Shown here in pieces: positions 17,908 to 26,235 of a stretch of DNA of 64,000 nucleotides (within the stretch, counting starts at the first letter, position 1; every line of letters begins with the position of its first letter). Both the position numbers and the translations under genes were made by a program. Origin of the DNA: Hyphococcus sp. (GTDB taxonomy: Bacteria; Pseudomonadota; Alphaproteobacteria; Caulobacterales; Parvularculaceae); the NCBI GenBank assembly GCA_021776415.1, contig JAJFFY010000078.1, positions 1 through 64,000 of the forward strand, read 5' to 3'. The notes beneath the pieces are model-generated. The model searched no databases, was not told the origin of the DNA, and was given only the letters and a program-made list of their open reading frames with translations.

Positions 17908-18660
17908 TTGTTGCCGGATGAAAATTCCATTCAGGACTATCTCGAAAAAGGCGGCAAACTCACCGCACCGGACAACACGCCGCCACGCTATCGCGCTGAG
18001 CTATTGCGGATTATGGCGAGTTTTGTAGATTCCGAGTTGGCGGGCGCGGCGGGCTTTGCAGACATTATCAATGACGGGCCGGGCATCACCGAGCGTATCG
18101 CCGCGTCGCGCATTGTGCTTGAAAAATTTGATCATGCCGAGCGTGTGCTCAAGATCATGGGCGAATTTGGCGCCAATATTGACCGCTATCAAAACATCCA
18201 CCCCTGGAACAGCCGCGTTGATCGGGATCAGGACCTTGGAGGGGATCGCCTGGACGGCGATATGCGGCTCAATGTGTTTCATCATCCAATTGAGGGCTGG
18301 AGCGACGCCGTTACAATGAACGTGCTCATGGGCTACGCCACAATTATTCAGCTTAAAGAACTATCGCAGTGCTCATACCAGCCGCTTGCGCAGACTTTTG
18401 CAGAAATCCTGTTGCGTGAGATGCGCCACACTGAGCTTGGAGAGGAAGGCTTGAAGAAACTGATGGCGGACGGCGCCAAAGCCGCGATTGCCAAATCCGT
18501 TGACTATTGGCGCCCGCGCGTGGCGGCGAGCTTTGGCGCCGCCGCATCGCCGCGATATGAGATGCTGCGGAAAATGGGCTTGCGCCATACGCCGAATGAC
18601 GCACTGTTGACACAGTGGGAAAGCGCCGCTGACATGGCGCTCGCCAATATCGTCAGTTAA
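17908..18660 (+). CDS. PaaA/PaaC-like ferritin-fold protein in paa operon
   Basis: A 250-residue protein of the phenylacetic acid catabolic (PaaA_PaaC-like) type lying between paaE and paaH, outside the five canonical epoxidase subunits. It begins with TTG at 17908 (a second TTG at 17911 is equally possible) behind GGAG. Possible metal ligands are E43 (DSELAGAAGF), E72 with H76 (EKFDHAERV), E151 (KELSQC) and E171xxH174 (REMRHTELG); the first pair has an E-x3-H spacing rather than E-x2-H. Its place in the operon suggests a job in phenylacetyl-CoA oxygenation or protection, but the exact function is unknown. It could be a second oxygenase subunit, a regulator of the epoxidase or a separate acyl-CoA hydroxylase. 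Confidence 0.75.
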   Translation: MLPDENSIQDYLEKGGKLTAPDNTPPRYRAELLRIMASFVDSELAGAAGFADIINDGPGITERIAASRIVLEKFDHAERVLKIMGEFGANIDRYQNIHPWNSRVDRDQDLGGDRLDGDMRLNVFHHPIEGWSDAVTMNVLMGYATIIQLKELSQCSYQPLAQTFAEILLREMRHTELGEEGLKKLMADGAKAAIAKSVDYWRPRVAASFGAAASPRYEMLRKMGLRHTPNDALLTQWESAADMALANIVS

Positions 18661-18678
18661 TATAACAAATGAGAACGG

Positions 18679-20163
18679 ATGTTTAGCACCAAAACCAAGA
18701 TTGGCGTGTGCGGCGCGGGCGCCATGGGCGCGGGCATTGCGCAAGTGGCGGCGCAGGCCGGTCACGATGTCGTTGTGCTTGACCGCGATGACAAGGCGCT
18801 GGCGCGCGGGCGCACGAGCGTTGAAAAAGGCGCCAGCGCACTGTTGAAACGCGGCAAGATTGACGCCGCTGAAGCGGAGGCGCTTGCCTCTCGCGTTTGC
18901 TGGACGCTGGAAATCAGCGCGTTGGCCGACGCTGATCTCGTGATTGAAGCGATTATAGAAGACGCTGCCATCAAGCATGCCCTATATACCCAGCTTGAGC
19001 GCGTGCTGGACAACCGAGCTGTGTTAGCGACCAATACGTCGTCTTTGTCGGTGAGCCGACTTGCCGAAGGGCTGGCGCGTCCGGCTCAGTTTCTCGGCTT
19101 ACATTTTTTCAACCCCGCGCCGATCATGAAACTTGTCGAGGTGGTCTCGGGCGCCGACACTGATCCGGCGATCGCGGCGTCGGCGCGTGCGCTGATGGAG
19201 GGTTGGGGCAAGGTCGCGGTCAATGCGAGGGATGTACCGGGGTTCATCGTCAACCGGGTTGCCCGTCCGTTCTATGGCGAGGGCTGGCGCGCGCTGGAAG
19301 AACAGGCGAGTGACGCGGCGACGCTTGATTTTCTGTATAAGGACTTTGCCGGATTTCGAATGGGGCCATTTGAGCTTGGCGACCTGATCGGACACGATAT
19401 CAACAATGCTGCCGCGCAATCGATTTTCGACGCCTATAATGGCCGCACCCGGTTCGTCCCGTCGCAGGCGCAGTTGCGCCTGGTCGCTGCCGGGCGGCTT
19501 GGCCGCAAATCCGGGCGGGGCGTTTATGACTATGACGAAGATGCGCAAATGCCCGCGCCGAGCTTTGTTGAATGTGACAACCAGGGCCCTCTAGGCGATA
19601 TCATCGTGGGGCCTGACACATCTGCCTTTCAGGCTCTGTTAACTGCGGCCGGCGTTATGTTTGAGATAAAACAAAATATCGCGCCTGGGTTTGCCGAGAT
19701 CGACAATGTCCTTGTCGGCTTTAACGATGGGCGTAGCGCCGGCGCACTTGCGGCGGAATTTCAAAAGCCGGCCGTGTGCTTCGACTGGATGAGTGATCCG
19801 GCGACGGCGACAGCGCTGGCATTTTCGGCTTCCGGCGATGAGGCGCGCGAGACTGCGCTGCGGCTTGCGGCGCGGTGTGGCAAGCGCGCGGTTGAACTTC
19901 GCGACCGGCCGGGGATGGTGGTCTTCCGCACGCTTTGCCAACTCGCCAATTGCGCCGCCGACGCGGTCCGCGATCAGGTTGCCGAGGCTGACGCGATTGA
20001 CCGCGCCATGATCACCGGCGTCAACTATCCCTTCGGGCCCATAGCGTGGGCGAAACAGCAGGGCTATGGACGCGTCGCGGCGGCGCTCGGCGCCATCGCC
20101 AAGGAGATCGGCGACAGCCGATACAGCCCGTGCGAAGTTTTAAGCGCCAGCGGCGAGGATTAA
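18679..20163 (+). CDS. paaH: 3-hydroxyadipyl-CoA dehydrogenase PaaH
   Basis: PaaH oxidises 3-hydroxyadipyl-CoA with NAD+. The 494-residue protein starts with the Rossmann motif GAGAMGAGIAQVAAQAGH (about 11-28), has the catalytic His in GLHFFNPAPIMKLVEVV and two C-terminal dehydrogenase domains (first at VPGFIVNRVARPFY; second at RPGMVVFRTLCQLANCAAD), the layout of PaaH rather than of shorter FadB2 enzymes. It lies 18 bases after the ferritin-like gene and 3 before paaF. Confidence 0.92.
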   Translation: MFSTKTKIGVCGAGAMGAGIAQVAAQAGHDVVVLDRDDKALARGRTSVEKGASALLKRGKIDAAEAEALASRVCWTLEISALADADLVIEAIIEDAAIKHALYTQLERVLDNRAVLATNTSSLSVSRLAEGLARPAQFLGLHFFNPAPIMKLVEVVSGADTDPAIAASARALMEGWGKVAVNARDVPGFIVNRVARPFYGEGWRALEEQASDAATLDFLYKDFAGFRMGPFELGDLIGHDINNAAAQSIFDAYNGRTRFVPSQAQLRLVAAGRLGRKSGRGVYDYDEDAQMPAPSFVECDNQGPLGDIIVGPDTSAFQALLTAAGVMFEIKQNIAPGFAEIDNVLVGFNDGRSAGALAAEFQKPAVCFDWMSDPATATALAFSASGDEARETALRLAARCGKRAVELRDRPGMVVFRTLCQLANCAADAVRDQVAEADAIDRAMITGVNYPFGPIAWAKQQGYGRVAAALGAIAKEIGDSRYSPCEVLSASGED

Positions 20164-20166
20164 AAA

Positions 20167-20952
20167 ATGAACCCATCTGATGAAGCGGTATTGATTGTTG
20201 AAGCGCCGGCCAGCGACGTCCGGCTGTTGCGGCTCAACCGTCCGGACAAACGCAATGCGATTTCGACGGCGCTGCTTCTGGCCATAGCTGAGGCGCTGGA
20301 GGAGGGCGATGCTACCGAGGCGATTGGGTGTCTGGTGATGACCGGCGGCGATAAAATCTTTGCAGCCGGCGCCGATATTGGCGAGATGGCGCCCAAGCTG
20401 GCGCCGGAGGGGTTGGCCGATATGCGGCCGGCATTGTGGCGGCGCATACGGGCGATCCGTAAGCCGATCATTGCCGCGGTTGAAGGCTGGTGCCTAGGCG
20501 CTGGCAATGAACTCATGATGTGTTGTGATATTGCGGTCGCCTCACGCGAGGCGAAATTTGGCCAGCCGGAAACCAATCTTGGCATCATTCCCGGCGCCGG
20601 TGGCGGTGCGACGCTGGCTCGGATTATCGGGCGGTCCCGGGCGATGGCGATGGTCTTGACCGGTAAGCCGATTACCGCCGAAGAGGCGCTGCAATTCGGT
20701 CTGGTGGCGGAGATATGCGATCCCGGTGCGGCGACTGGGCGCGCTGTTGAACTCGCGCAGGAGATTGCCGCGCGCGCGCCGCTGGCCATGCAGCAGGGCA
20801 AAGCCGTCGTCAAAGCGGTGTTCGATCAGCCCCACAACGCCCATCTCGATTTTGAGCGCCAGGCGTTCTCGCTTTTGTTTTCAACCGCAGACAAAAAAGA
20901 GGGCGTCGCGGCTTTTCAGGAAAAAAGAAAACCGCAATGGAAGGGGCGGTAG
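20167..20952 (+). CDS. paaF: 2,3-dehydroadipyl-CoA hydratase PaaF
   Basis: PaaF hydrates 2,3-dehydroadipyl-CoA. The 261-residue crotonase-fold protein shows NRPDKRNAIS, FAAGADIGEMA, the oxyanion loop AVEGWCLGAGNELMMCCD with a catalytic Glu and a second Glu in QPETNLGIIPGAGGGATL. Both acidic residues needed for hydration are present, unlike PaaG. It is the last gene of the paaA operon and converges on the aminotransferase gene with only four bases between them. Confidence 0.9.
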   Translation: MNPSDEAVLIVEAPASDVRLLRLNRPDKRNAISTALLLAIAEALEEGDATEAIGCLVMTGGDKIFAAGADIGEMAPKLAPEGLADMRPALWRRIRAIRKPIIAAVEGWCLGAGNELMMCCDIAVASREAKFGQPETNLGIIPGAGGGATLARIIGRSRAMAMVLTGKPITAEEALQFGLVAEICDPGAATGRAVELAQEIAARAPLAMQQGKAVVKAVFDQPHNAHLDFERQAFSLLFSTADKKEGVAAFQEKRKPQWKGR

Positions 20953-20956
20953 TCCC

Positions 20957-22150
20957 TCAACGATTGAGCACCTGGTTCAGGGACTGAACCAGATAGCCGA
21001 CATTGCCGCCATGGACACCGCATAGATTTATCCGCCCGGCGCCGACAATATAAATCGCAAATTCCTCGCGCATCACCGTGACATCCTCGATCGTCATTGG
21101 CAGCAATGAAAACATGCCGTTTTGCTCGGTGATATAGGAAAGCTGGTTTCCAAGCCCGCTTTCACGAGCGGCGTCGACTAGCAATTTGCGGCTATTGCGC
21201 ATCGCCTGATTCATGGTCGTCAATTCGTCTCGCCAGATTTGCGTCAGCTCAGGCGAGTGTAAGATCTCCGAGACAATCGCGCCGCCATGGGCGGGTGGCA
21301 TCGAATAAGACGCGCGGGCAATATTGATGATGTGTGATTGGACTGCAGCGGCTTGTTCCGGATTGCGCCCGGCAAAGATGATCGCGCCGGTGCGTTCGCG
21401 ATAGAGGCCGAAATTTTTTGAGCAGGAATAGGTGATCAACACTTCCGGCAGACGCCGGGTCATTTCCCGGACAATATAGGCGTCGGTCTCAAGGTCCGTC
21501 GCAAACCCGTGATAGGCGGTGTCGATCAACGGCAGAAAACCGCGCTCGGCTGCTATATCGATGACGGCGTCGATCTGCTCATGGGACAAATCGGCGCCAG
21601 TCGGATTATGGCAGGCGCCATGCAGCAACAAAACGTCCGTAGGCCCCAGTTTTTTGACGCTGGCGAGGAACCCGTCAAAGTCGATCATGGAGGTCTTCAC
21701 ATCGTAATAGGGGATCATGTGGACATCCAACCCAGCGGCGGCCAGCAGCGGTTTATGATTGGCCCATGTCGGCGCGCCGGCGGAAATGCCCGCGGCCTCA
21801 TTTCGAGCGAGCAGTTCGCCCGCCAGCCGCAACGCGCCGCAACCGCCAGGCGACTGGACCGCGATGGTTCGCCCCGAGGCGACCTGTTCGCTGTCGGGGC
21901 CAAAAACTAGCTTCAATATCGCCTCGCAAAATCCCGGCGCGCCCTCGGCGGGCGTATAGGCTTTGGTGGTCTGCTTCTTGATCACCGCGCGCTCGGCCAG
22001 ATCCACCGCGCCCATGACCGGCGTTGCGCCGTCTTCTGTCCGGTAGACGCCGACACCAAGGTCAATCTTCTCCTCACGCTTATCGGTCGCCGATAATTTT
22101 GTAAGGCCTAGTATTGCATCGGGCGCGAGCAGGTCGGTTTTTGCGAACAT
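20957..22150 (-). CDS. Aromatic/aspartate class I aminotransferase
   Basis: A PLP-dependent fold-type I enzyme (397 residues) of the AspC/TyrB family. It shows KIDLGVGVYRTEDG near residue 28, NPTGADLS, the PLP-lysine segment SCSKNFGLYRERTG, and a substrate Arg near the C-terminus (GRINLCG). TyrB-type enzymes transaminate phenylalanine and tyrosine to arylpyruvates. The neighbours (paa genes on one side; an AsnC regulator and a 2-oxoacid dehydrogenase on the other) favour phenylalanine as substrate here, but aspartate activity cannot be excluded. Reads in the same direction as the AsnC gene, 44 bases downstream of it, so the two may be co-transcribed. Confidence 0.9.
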   Translation of the reverse strand: MFAKTDLLAPDAILGLTKLSATDKREEKIDLGVGVYRTEDGATPVMGAVDLAERAVIKKQTTKAYTPAEGAPGFCEAILKLVFGPDSEQVASGRTIAVQSPGGCGALRLAGELLARNEAAGISAGAPTWANHKPLLAAAGLDVHMIPYYDVKTSMIDFDGFLASVKKLGPTDVLLLHGACHNPTGADLSHEQIDAVIDIAAERGFLPLIDTAYHGFATDLETDAYIVREMTRRLPEVLITYSCSKNFGLYRERTGAIIFAGRNPEQAAAVQSHIINIARASYSMPPAHGGAIVSEILHSPELTQIWRDELTTMNQAMRNSRKLLVDAARESGLGNQLSYITEQNGMFSLLPMTIEDVTVMREEFAIYIVGAGRINLCGVHGGNVGYLVQSLNQVLNR

Positions 22151-22194
22151 GGAAAGTCCCTCAACTTGAATGAAACGATACGCGAATTAAAATA

Positions 22195-22653
22195 TCAGAG
22201 CTGTAACTCGGTGGTAGACTTATGCTCGCGCAGTGCGATGTTTGACGAGGCGGAGGCAACGCTTGGATGAGACAGTATTTTGTCCATCAATAAAAGCTCA
22301 AAGGCCTTAATGTCGCGCACTCTTATCGTCAGGATGTAATCATTCGGCCCGGTGATCGAAAAACATTGCATGATTGCAGGCGTATCGTCGACGAGTTTTT
22401 CAAAAGCGTCGCGATGTTTGGAATTGTGGGAGATAATATTCACATAAACGAAGGCGCAGACCGTATGCCCGGTTTCTTCCGGGTTCAAAATGGTGACGCG
22501 GCCGCGAATGACGTTGTTGGCTTCCAGCTCCTTGAGCCGTCGCCAAAGCGTGGTGTGCGACACCCCGGTGGCGAGGGCCACCTGTTCTAGCGTCGCTGTG
22601 GCGTCACGCTGGATCACGCGCAGAATATCGATATGGGATTGGGTCAGCTTCAT
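22195..22653 (-). CDS. Lrp/AsnC family transcriptional regulator
   Basis: A 152-residue Lrp/AsnC regulator. The N-terminal winged helix-turn-helix is seen at residues 5-55 (DILRVIQRDATATLEQVALA, SHTTLWRRLKELEANNVI) and the C-terminal RAM ligand-binding domain from about 65 on, with the usual GPNDYILTIRVRD pattern. Such regulators respond to amino acids and often control their own catabolic genes. It is divergent from the fused E1 gene and upstream of the aminotransferase, so it probably senses an aromatic (or branched-chain) amino acid and controls both sides. Confidence 0.92.
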   Translation of the reverse strand: MKLTQSHIDILRVIQRDATATLEQVALATGVSHTTLWRRLKELEANNVIRGRVTILNPEETGHTVCAFVYVNIISHNSKHRDAFEKLVDDTPAIMQCFSITGPNDYILTIRVRDIKAFELLLMDKILSHPSVASASSNIALREHKSTTELQL

Positions 22654-22663
22654 GATGATGAGA

Positions 22664-22678
22664 CTATTTCAGAAATAG
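22664..22678. promoter_or_regulatory. Palindrome upstream of AsnC gene
   Basis: CTATTT-CAG-AAATAG, a perfect 6-bp dyad with a 3-base centre, lies 11 bases upstream of the regulator start in an AT-rich divergent promoter region (22654-22823). The 15-bp A/T-rich form suits an Lrp/AsnC binding site, which suggests autoregulation and possibly control of the E1-E2 genes. No binding data support this; it is read from the sequence alone. Confidence 0.5.
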
Positions 22679-22823
22679 CTATAAAATGGATAATTCATCT
22701 CAGTAACATTGGCAATATGGAGAAAAAAAGAAACAAAATCAATGGAATAAGGTGTAATTTATTCAGCCATAACGCCGAATAATCGGCCCAGCAGGCGCTA
22801 TTTTGCGCGGACAGGTGAGCGGT

Positions 22824-24932
22824 ATGTCGAGCAATCATGTGGGAATCGGGCAGGCCGTTATCGGTGATGCGGGACCGATCGCAAATCACATTGATCCGTC
22901 GATTGACTGGCAGCGAATTGCCTATCTGGTGCACCTGTCGCGCGGGCTCGATGCATTGGAAGAGACCCGGCTGGTTCCGGAGCGCAAGATTTTATATCAG
23001 TTCTCCGCGCGCGGCCACGACATGGCGCAAGTACTGCTTGGAACGCAACTGACCCACAAACATGACGCGATTTGCGGCTATTACCGCTCGCGGCCGATTC
23101 TGCTTTCGCTCGGCGTTGATCTTGTGGAGGCGCTGGGCTCATCGATGGCGCGGGCCGGCGGTTATTCCGACGGGCGAGATATCGGCGTTGTGTTTAACTA
23201 TCCCAACCCCAACGGCGCCTGCGCCTTGCCAATGTGCGGCGGCGTCGGCGCGCAATACACGCCGACTGCCGGTTGGGCGCAGGCGGTTAAATTTCGCGCC
23301 GAGACGCTCGGCGATGAAGCATACAAAGGCGCCATCGGCGTTGTTCTCGGCGGCGAGGCGTCTGTCGCAACCAACGGGTTTTGGTCGGCGCTCACCATTG
23401 CGACGACGCAAAAATTACCGATGCTGTTTTATGTCGAAGACAATGGTTACGGCATTTCGGTTCCTTCGACCATGCAAACCCCGGGCGCTGATATTGCCGC
23501 CAATCTTGCAAGTTTTAAAAACCTGAAAATCCTCTCTGGCGACGGAACCGACCCGGGCGGGGCGGGGAGCCTCATTAAACAAGCTGTCGAGCATGTTCGC
23601 GGCGGGCAGGGGCCTTGCCTTTTGCGGTTGATCGTGCCGCGTCTGCAGGGCCATAGTTTTCAGGATACGCAAACCTATAAGACCGATGATTTCGTGAAAT
23701 CGGAATGGGCGCGCGATCCATTGCCGAAACTGAAATCTTACCTGGTTCCATCGCAAATGAGCGAGAGCCAATGGGATGCGATTGCCGAGCAGGCTGGAGA
23801 TAAAACCGAGAAAGCCCGCGAGGCCGCCGAGGCGATTAGCCCGGCCGATCCGGCGAGCGTGATGCACTATGTGTTTTCTGAAGATCAGCCGCAACAGATG
23901 GGCGGCCTGCGCGGAGCGGTGGACCTGCCGCCCGGTGATGCGGCGCCGACGCCGGAAGGCCCGCGCATCAATATGGTGACGGCGTTGCGCCGGACATTGG
24001 ATTATGAGCTTTCGATCAATCCGAAGATGGTGCTGTTCGGCGAAGATGTCGGGCCGAAGGGCGGGGTTCATGCGGTGACTTTGGGTTTGCAGGAAAAACA
24101 CGGGCGCTCACGGGTATTCGATACCAGCCTATCTGAGGAGGGCATCATCGGCCGCGCTGTGGGCATGGCGGTAAACGGATTGCTTCCAGTGCCTGAGATC
24201 CAGTTTCGAAAATATGCTGAGCCAGCGATGGAACAACTGACCGATTGCGGCACCATGCGCTGGCGCACCCATAACCGGTTTGCCGCGCCCATGGTGGTGC
24301 GGATGCCGGTGGGATTTTTTAAATGCGGCGACCCGTGGCATAGCCAGACCAATGAGGTTCAGTTTGTCCATTCGCCTGGTTGGCGCGTTGCGGTTCCGTC
24401 CAATGCCGAAGATGCGACCGGGTTGTTGCGTGCGTCGCTGCGTGGCGATGATCCGGTGATGTTTTTTGAACATCGCGCCATGCTTGACGATCCCTGGGCG
24501 CGCCGCGCCTATCCGGGTGACGATTATGTGCTGCCATTTGGCAAGGCGAAGCTGACCCGTGAGGGCAGCGACATTACCATCGTCACATGGGGCGCAATGG
24601 TGAAACGTTGCGAGGAAGCAGCGGACGCATCTGGGCGGGGTGCTGACGTCATTGATCTGCGCACGCTGGTCCCGTGGGACAAGCAAGCCGTGCTTACCTC
24701 GGTTGCAAAAACCGCACGCTGTCTGATCGTCCATGAGGATCTGCGCACCGGCGGTTTTGGCGGAGAGATTGCCGCTGTGGTCGCCGATGAGGCGTTTCTC
24801 GCGCTCGACGCGCCGGTGTCGCGGTTGACGATGCCGGATATTCCAAGTCCCCACAATCCGGTTCTGCTCGATAGCGTTGTGCCGGATGTCCATATGATCC
24901 GTAATAAGATCGAACAGCTTTGCGCATTTTAG
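22824..24932 (+). CDS. Fused E1 (alpha-beta) 2-oxoacid dehydrogenase
   Basis: A 702-residue ThDP-dependent E1 component in which the alpha and beta subunits form one chain. The start is ATG 22824 with AGGTGAG upstream. The alpha half (about 1-330) carries GYYRSRPILLSLG and the ThDP region GGEASVATNG...EDNGYGISVP; the usual GDG is replaced by GGE. The beta half begins near residue 360 (INMVTALRRTLDYEL) with LFGEDVGPKGGV, DTSLSEEGIIGRAVGMA and PEIQFRKYAEPAMEQL. Fused E1s of this kind usually act on branched-chain 2-oxoacids. Next to an aromatic aminotransferase and the phenylacetyl-CoA pathway, I infer phenylpyruvate may be the substrate. Confidence 0.85.
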   Translation: MSSNHVGIGQAVIGDAGPIANHIDPSIDWQRIAYLVHLSRGLDALEETRLVPERKILYQFSARGHDMAQVLLGTQLTHKHDAICGYYRSRPILLSLGVDLVEALGSSMARAGGYSDGRDIGVVFNYPNPNGACALPMCGGVGAQYTPTAGWAQAVKFRAETLGDEAYKGAIGVVLGGEASVATNGFWSALTIATTQKLPMLFYVEDNGYGISVPSTMQTPGADIAANLASFKNLKILSGDGTDPGGAGSLIKQAVEHVRGGQGPCLLRLIVPRLQGHSFQDTQTYKTDDFVKSEWARDPLPKLKSYLVPSQMSESQWDAIAEQAGDKTEKAREAAEAISPADPASVMHYVFSEDQPQQMGGLRGAVDLPPGDAAPTPEGPRINMVTALRRTLDYELSINPKMVLFGEDVGPKGGVHAVTLGLQEKHGRSRVFDTSLSEEGIIGRAVGMAVNGLLPVPEIQFRKYAEPAMEQLTDCGTMRWRTHNRFAAPMVVRMPVGFFKCGDPWHSQTNEVQFVHSPGWRVAVPSNAEDATGLLRASLRGDDPVMFFEHRAMLDDPWARRAYPGDDYVLPFGKAKLTREGSDITIVTWGAMVKRCEEAADASGRGADVIDLRTLVPWDKQAVLTSVAKTARCLIVHEDLRTGGFGGEIAAVVADEAFLALDAPVSRLTMPDIPSPHNPVLLDSVVPDVHMIRNKIEQLCAF

Positions 24933-24942
24933 GGACATCGCC

Positions 24943-26172
24943 ATGAATGAGATTGTTGATGTTGTTGCGCCTGTAGAACAGGAGGGCACCAAGGCTGTCG
25001 TCAAAAGCTGGTACAAATCAGTTGGTGAGGCGATCGCCGAGGGTGAGCCGCTGGTCGAGCTGGAGACAGACAAAGTCGCCGTCGAAGTGCCGTCGCCGTT
25101 CACGGGGGTCGTTGCGGAGATTTTGATCGATGCTGACGGCGAGGCTGAGCCCGGCGGCGTGCTCGGGCGTTTGCATCTCGTGCGATTGCGCGAAGGCGCG
25201 GGCGCAGATGTGGCGCCGGTAAAAACTTCCCCGGCGGCAGTGCGGGCGCCGCAAACAGCGAGCGCCGCCATTGTATCGCACGAGCACCACCTGTCCCCCT
25301 CGGTCCGGCGCCTGGTGCGCGAGCATGATCTTCAGCCCTCGCTTATCAACGGCACCGGCAAGGGTGGCCGGCTGACGCGCGGTGATGTTCAGGCGTTTAT
25401 TGCAAGCGGCGCCGCACCGCGCGCCGCAAAATCTCACGAGCAACCAATGGTTCCGACGAGCGCTGGCCCGGCTCGTCAAATCCCTCATGATTCAATGCGC
25501 CGGCGCATTGCCGAGCATATGTCGCATTCGGTGCAGACCGCTCCGCATGTAACTGCAGTGTTTGAAGCTGATTTCTCGGCCATCATCGCGCATCGTAATG
25601 CGCATAAGGACGAATATATAGGCCGCGGCGCCAAGCTCACTTTTACGGCGTATTTTATCGCCGCCTGCGTTGAGGCGATGAAGGTAACGCCGACTGTTAA
25701 CAGCCGGTGGTGCGACGATCATCTTGACGTGTTTGAAGATATAAATATCGGCATCGGCGTCGCGCTTGGTGACAAGGGCTTGATCGTGCCGGTGATCGGG
25801 CGCGCGCAAACCCGGTCGCATTTTGAGATTGCCAAGGAGCTGCAAACCCTGACCGAGAAAGCGCGCAACAACGCGCTGGCGCCCGCAGACGTTCGCGGCG
25901 GCACTTTTTCGATCTCAAATCACGGAACCTCAGGCTCGATTGTCGCCACGCCGATTATTATCAATCAGCCGCAATCGGCGATTCTGGGCGTCGGTAAGCT
26001 CGAAAAGCGCGTTGTCGTACGCACAATCGACGGCGCCGATGCGATTTTGATACGTCCCATGGCGTTCGTATCACTGACCATCGATCACCGCGTCCTCGAT
26101 GGCGCGCAGACCAACGCATGGCTGACAAGGTTTGTCGAAGTCATCGAAAACTGGCCGCTGCACGCATCTTAA
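24943..26172 (+). CDS. 2-oxoacid dehydrogenase E2 acyltransferase
   Basis: A 409-residue dihydrolipoyl acyltransferase that passes the acyl group from E1 to CoA. Domains in order: lipoyl domain (1-80) with the modified Lys in ETDKVAVEV (about K44); a peripheral subunit-binding domain at about 110-145 (SPSVRRLVREHDL, KGGRLTRGDVQAF); and a catalytic domain from about 180 with the active-site DHRVLDGAQ near residue 382. It follows E1 by 10 bases. No E3 gene is adjacent; the dihydrolipoyl dehydrogenase at 41806 may supply E3. Acyl specificity cannot be told from the sequence alone. Confidence 0.9.
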   Translation: MNEIVDVVAPVEQEGTKAVVKSWYKSVGEAIAEGEPLVELETDKVAVEVPSPFTGVVAEILIDADGEAEPGGVLGRLHLVRLREGAGADVAPVKTSPAAVRAPQTASAAIVSHEHHLSPSVRRLVREHDLQPSLINGTGKGGRLTRGDVQAFIASGAAPRAAKSHEQPMVPTSAGPARQIPHDSMRRRIAEHMSHSVQTAPHVTAVFEADFSAIIAHRNAHKDEYIGRGAKLTFTAYFIAACVEAMKVTPTVNSRWCDDHLDVFEDINIGIGVALGDKGLIVPVIGRAQTRSHFEIAKELQTLTEKARNNALAPADVRGGTFSISNHGTSGSIVATPIIINQPQSAILGVGKLEKRVVVRTIDGADAILIRPMAFVSLTIDHRVLDGAQTNAWLTRFVEVIENWPLHAS

Positions 26173-26181
26173 GCACGTAAA

Positions 26182-26212
26182 AAAAGAGGCGACGCAAAGC
26201 GCCGCCTCTTTT
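26182..26212. terminator. Bidirectional terminator after E2
   Basis: AAAAGAGGCG and CGCCTCTTTT form a perfect 10-bp stem around an 11-base loop, giving a U run on both strands. It lies between the convergent E2 gene (stop at 26172) and the TonB receptor gene (stop at 26236) and should end both transcripts. Confidence 0.85.
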
Positions 26213-26235
26213 GCATTTTGTTGTGTGACGCCCGC

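Noticed and set aside
24129-25271. A 380-residue minus-strand frame across the E1-E2 genes.
   Set aside because: It lies antisense to two conserved enzymes with complete motifs.
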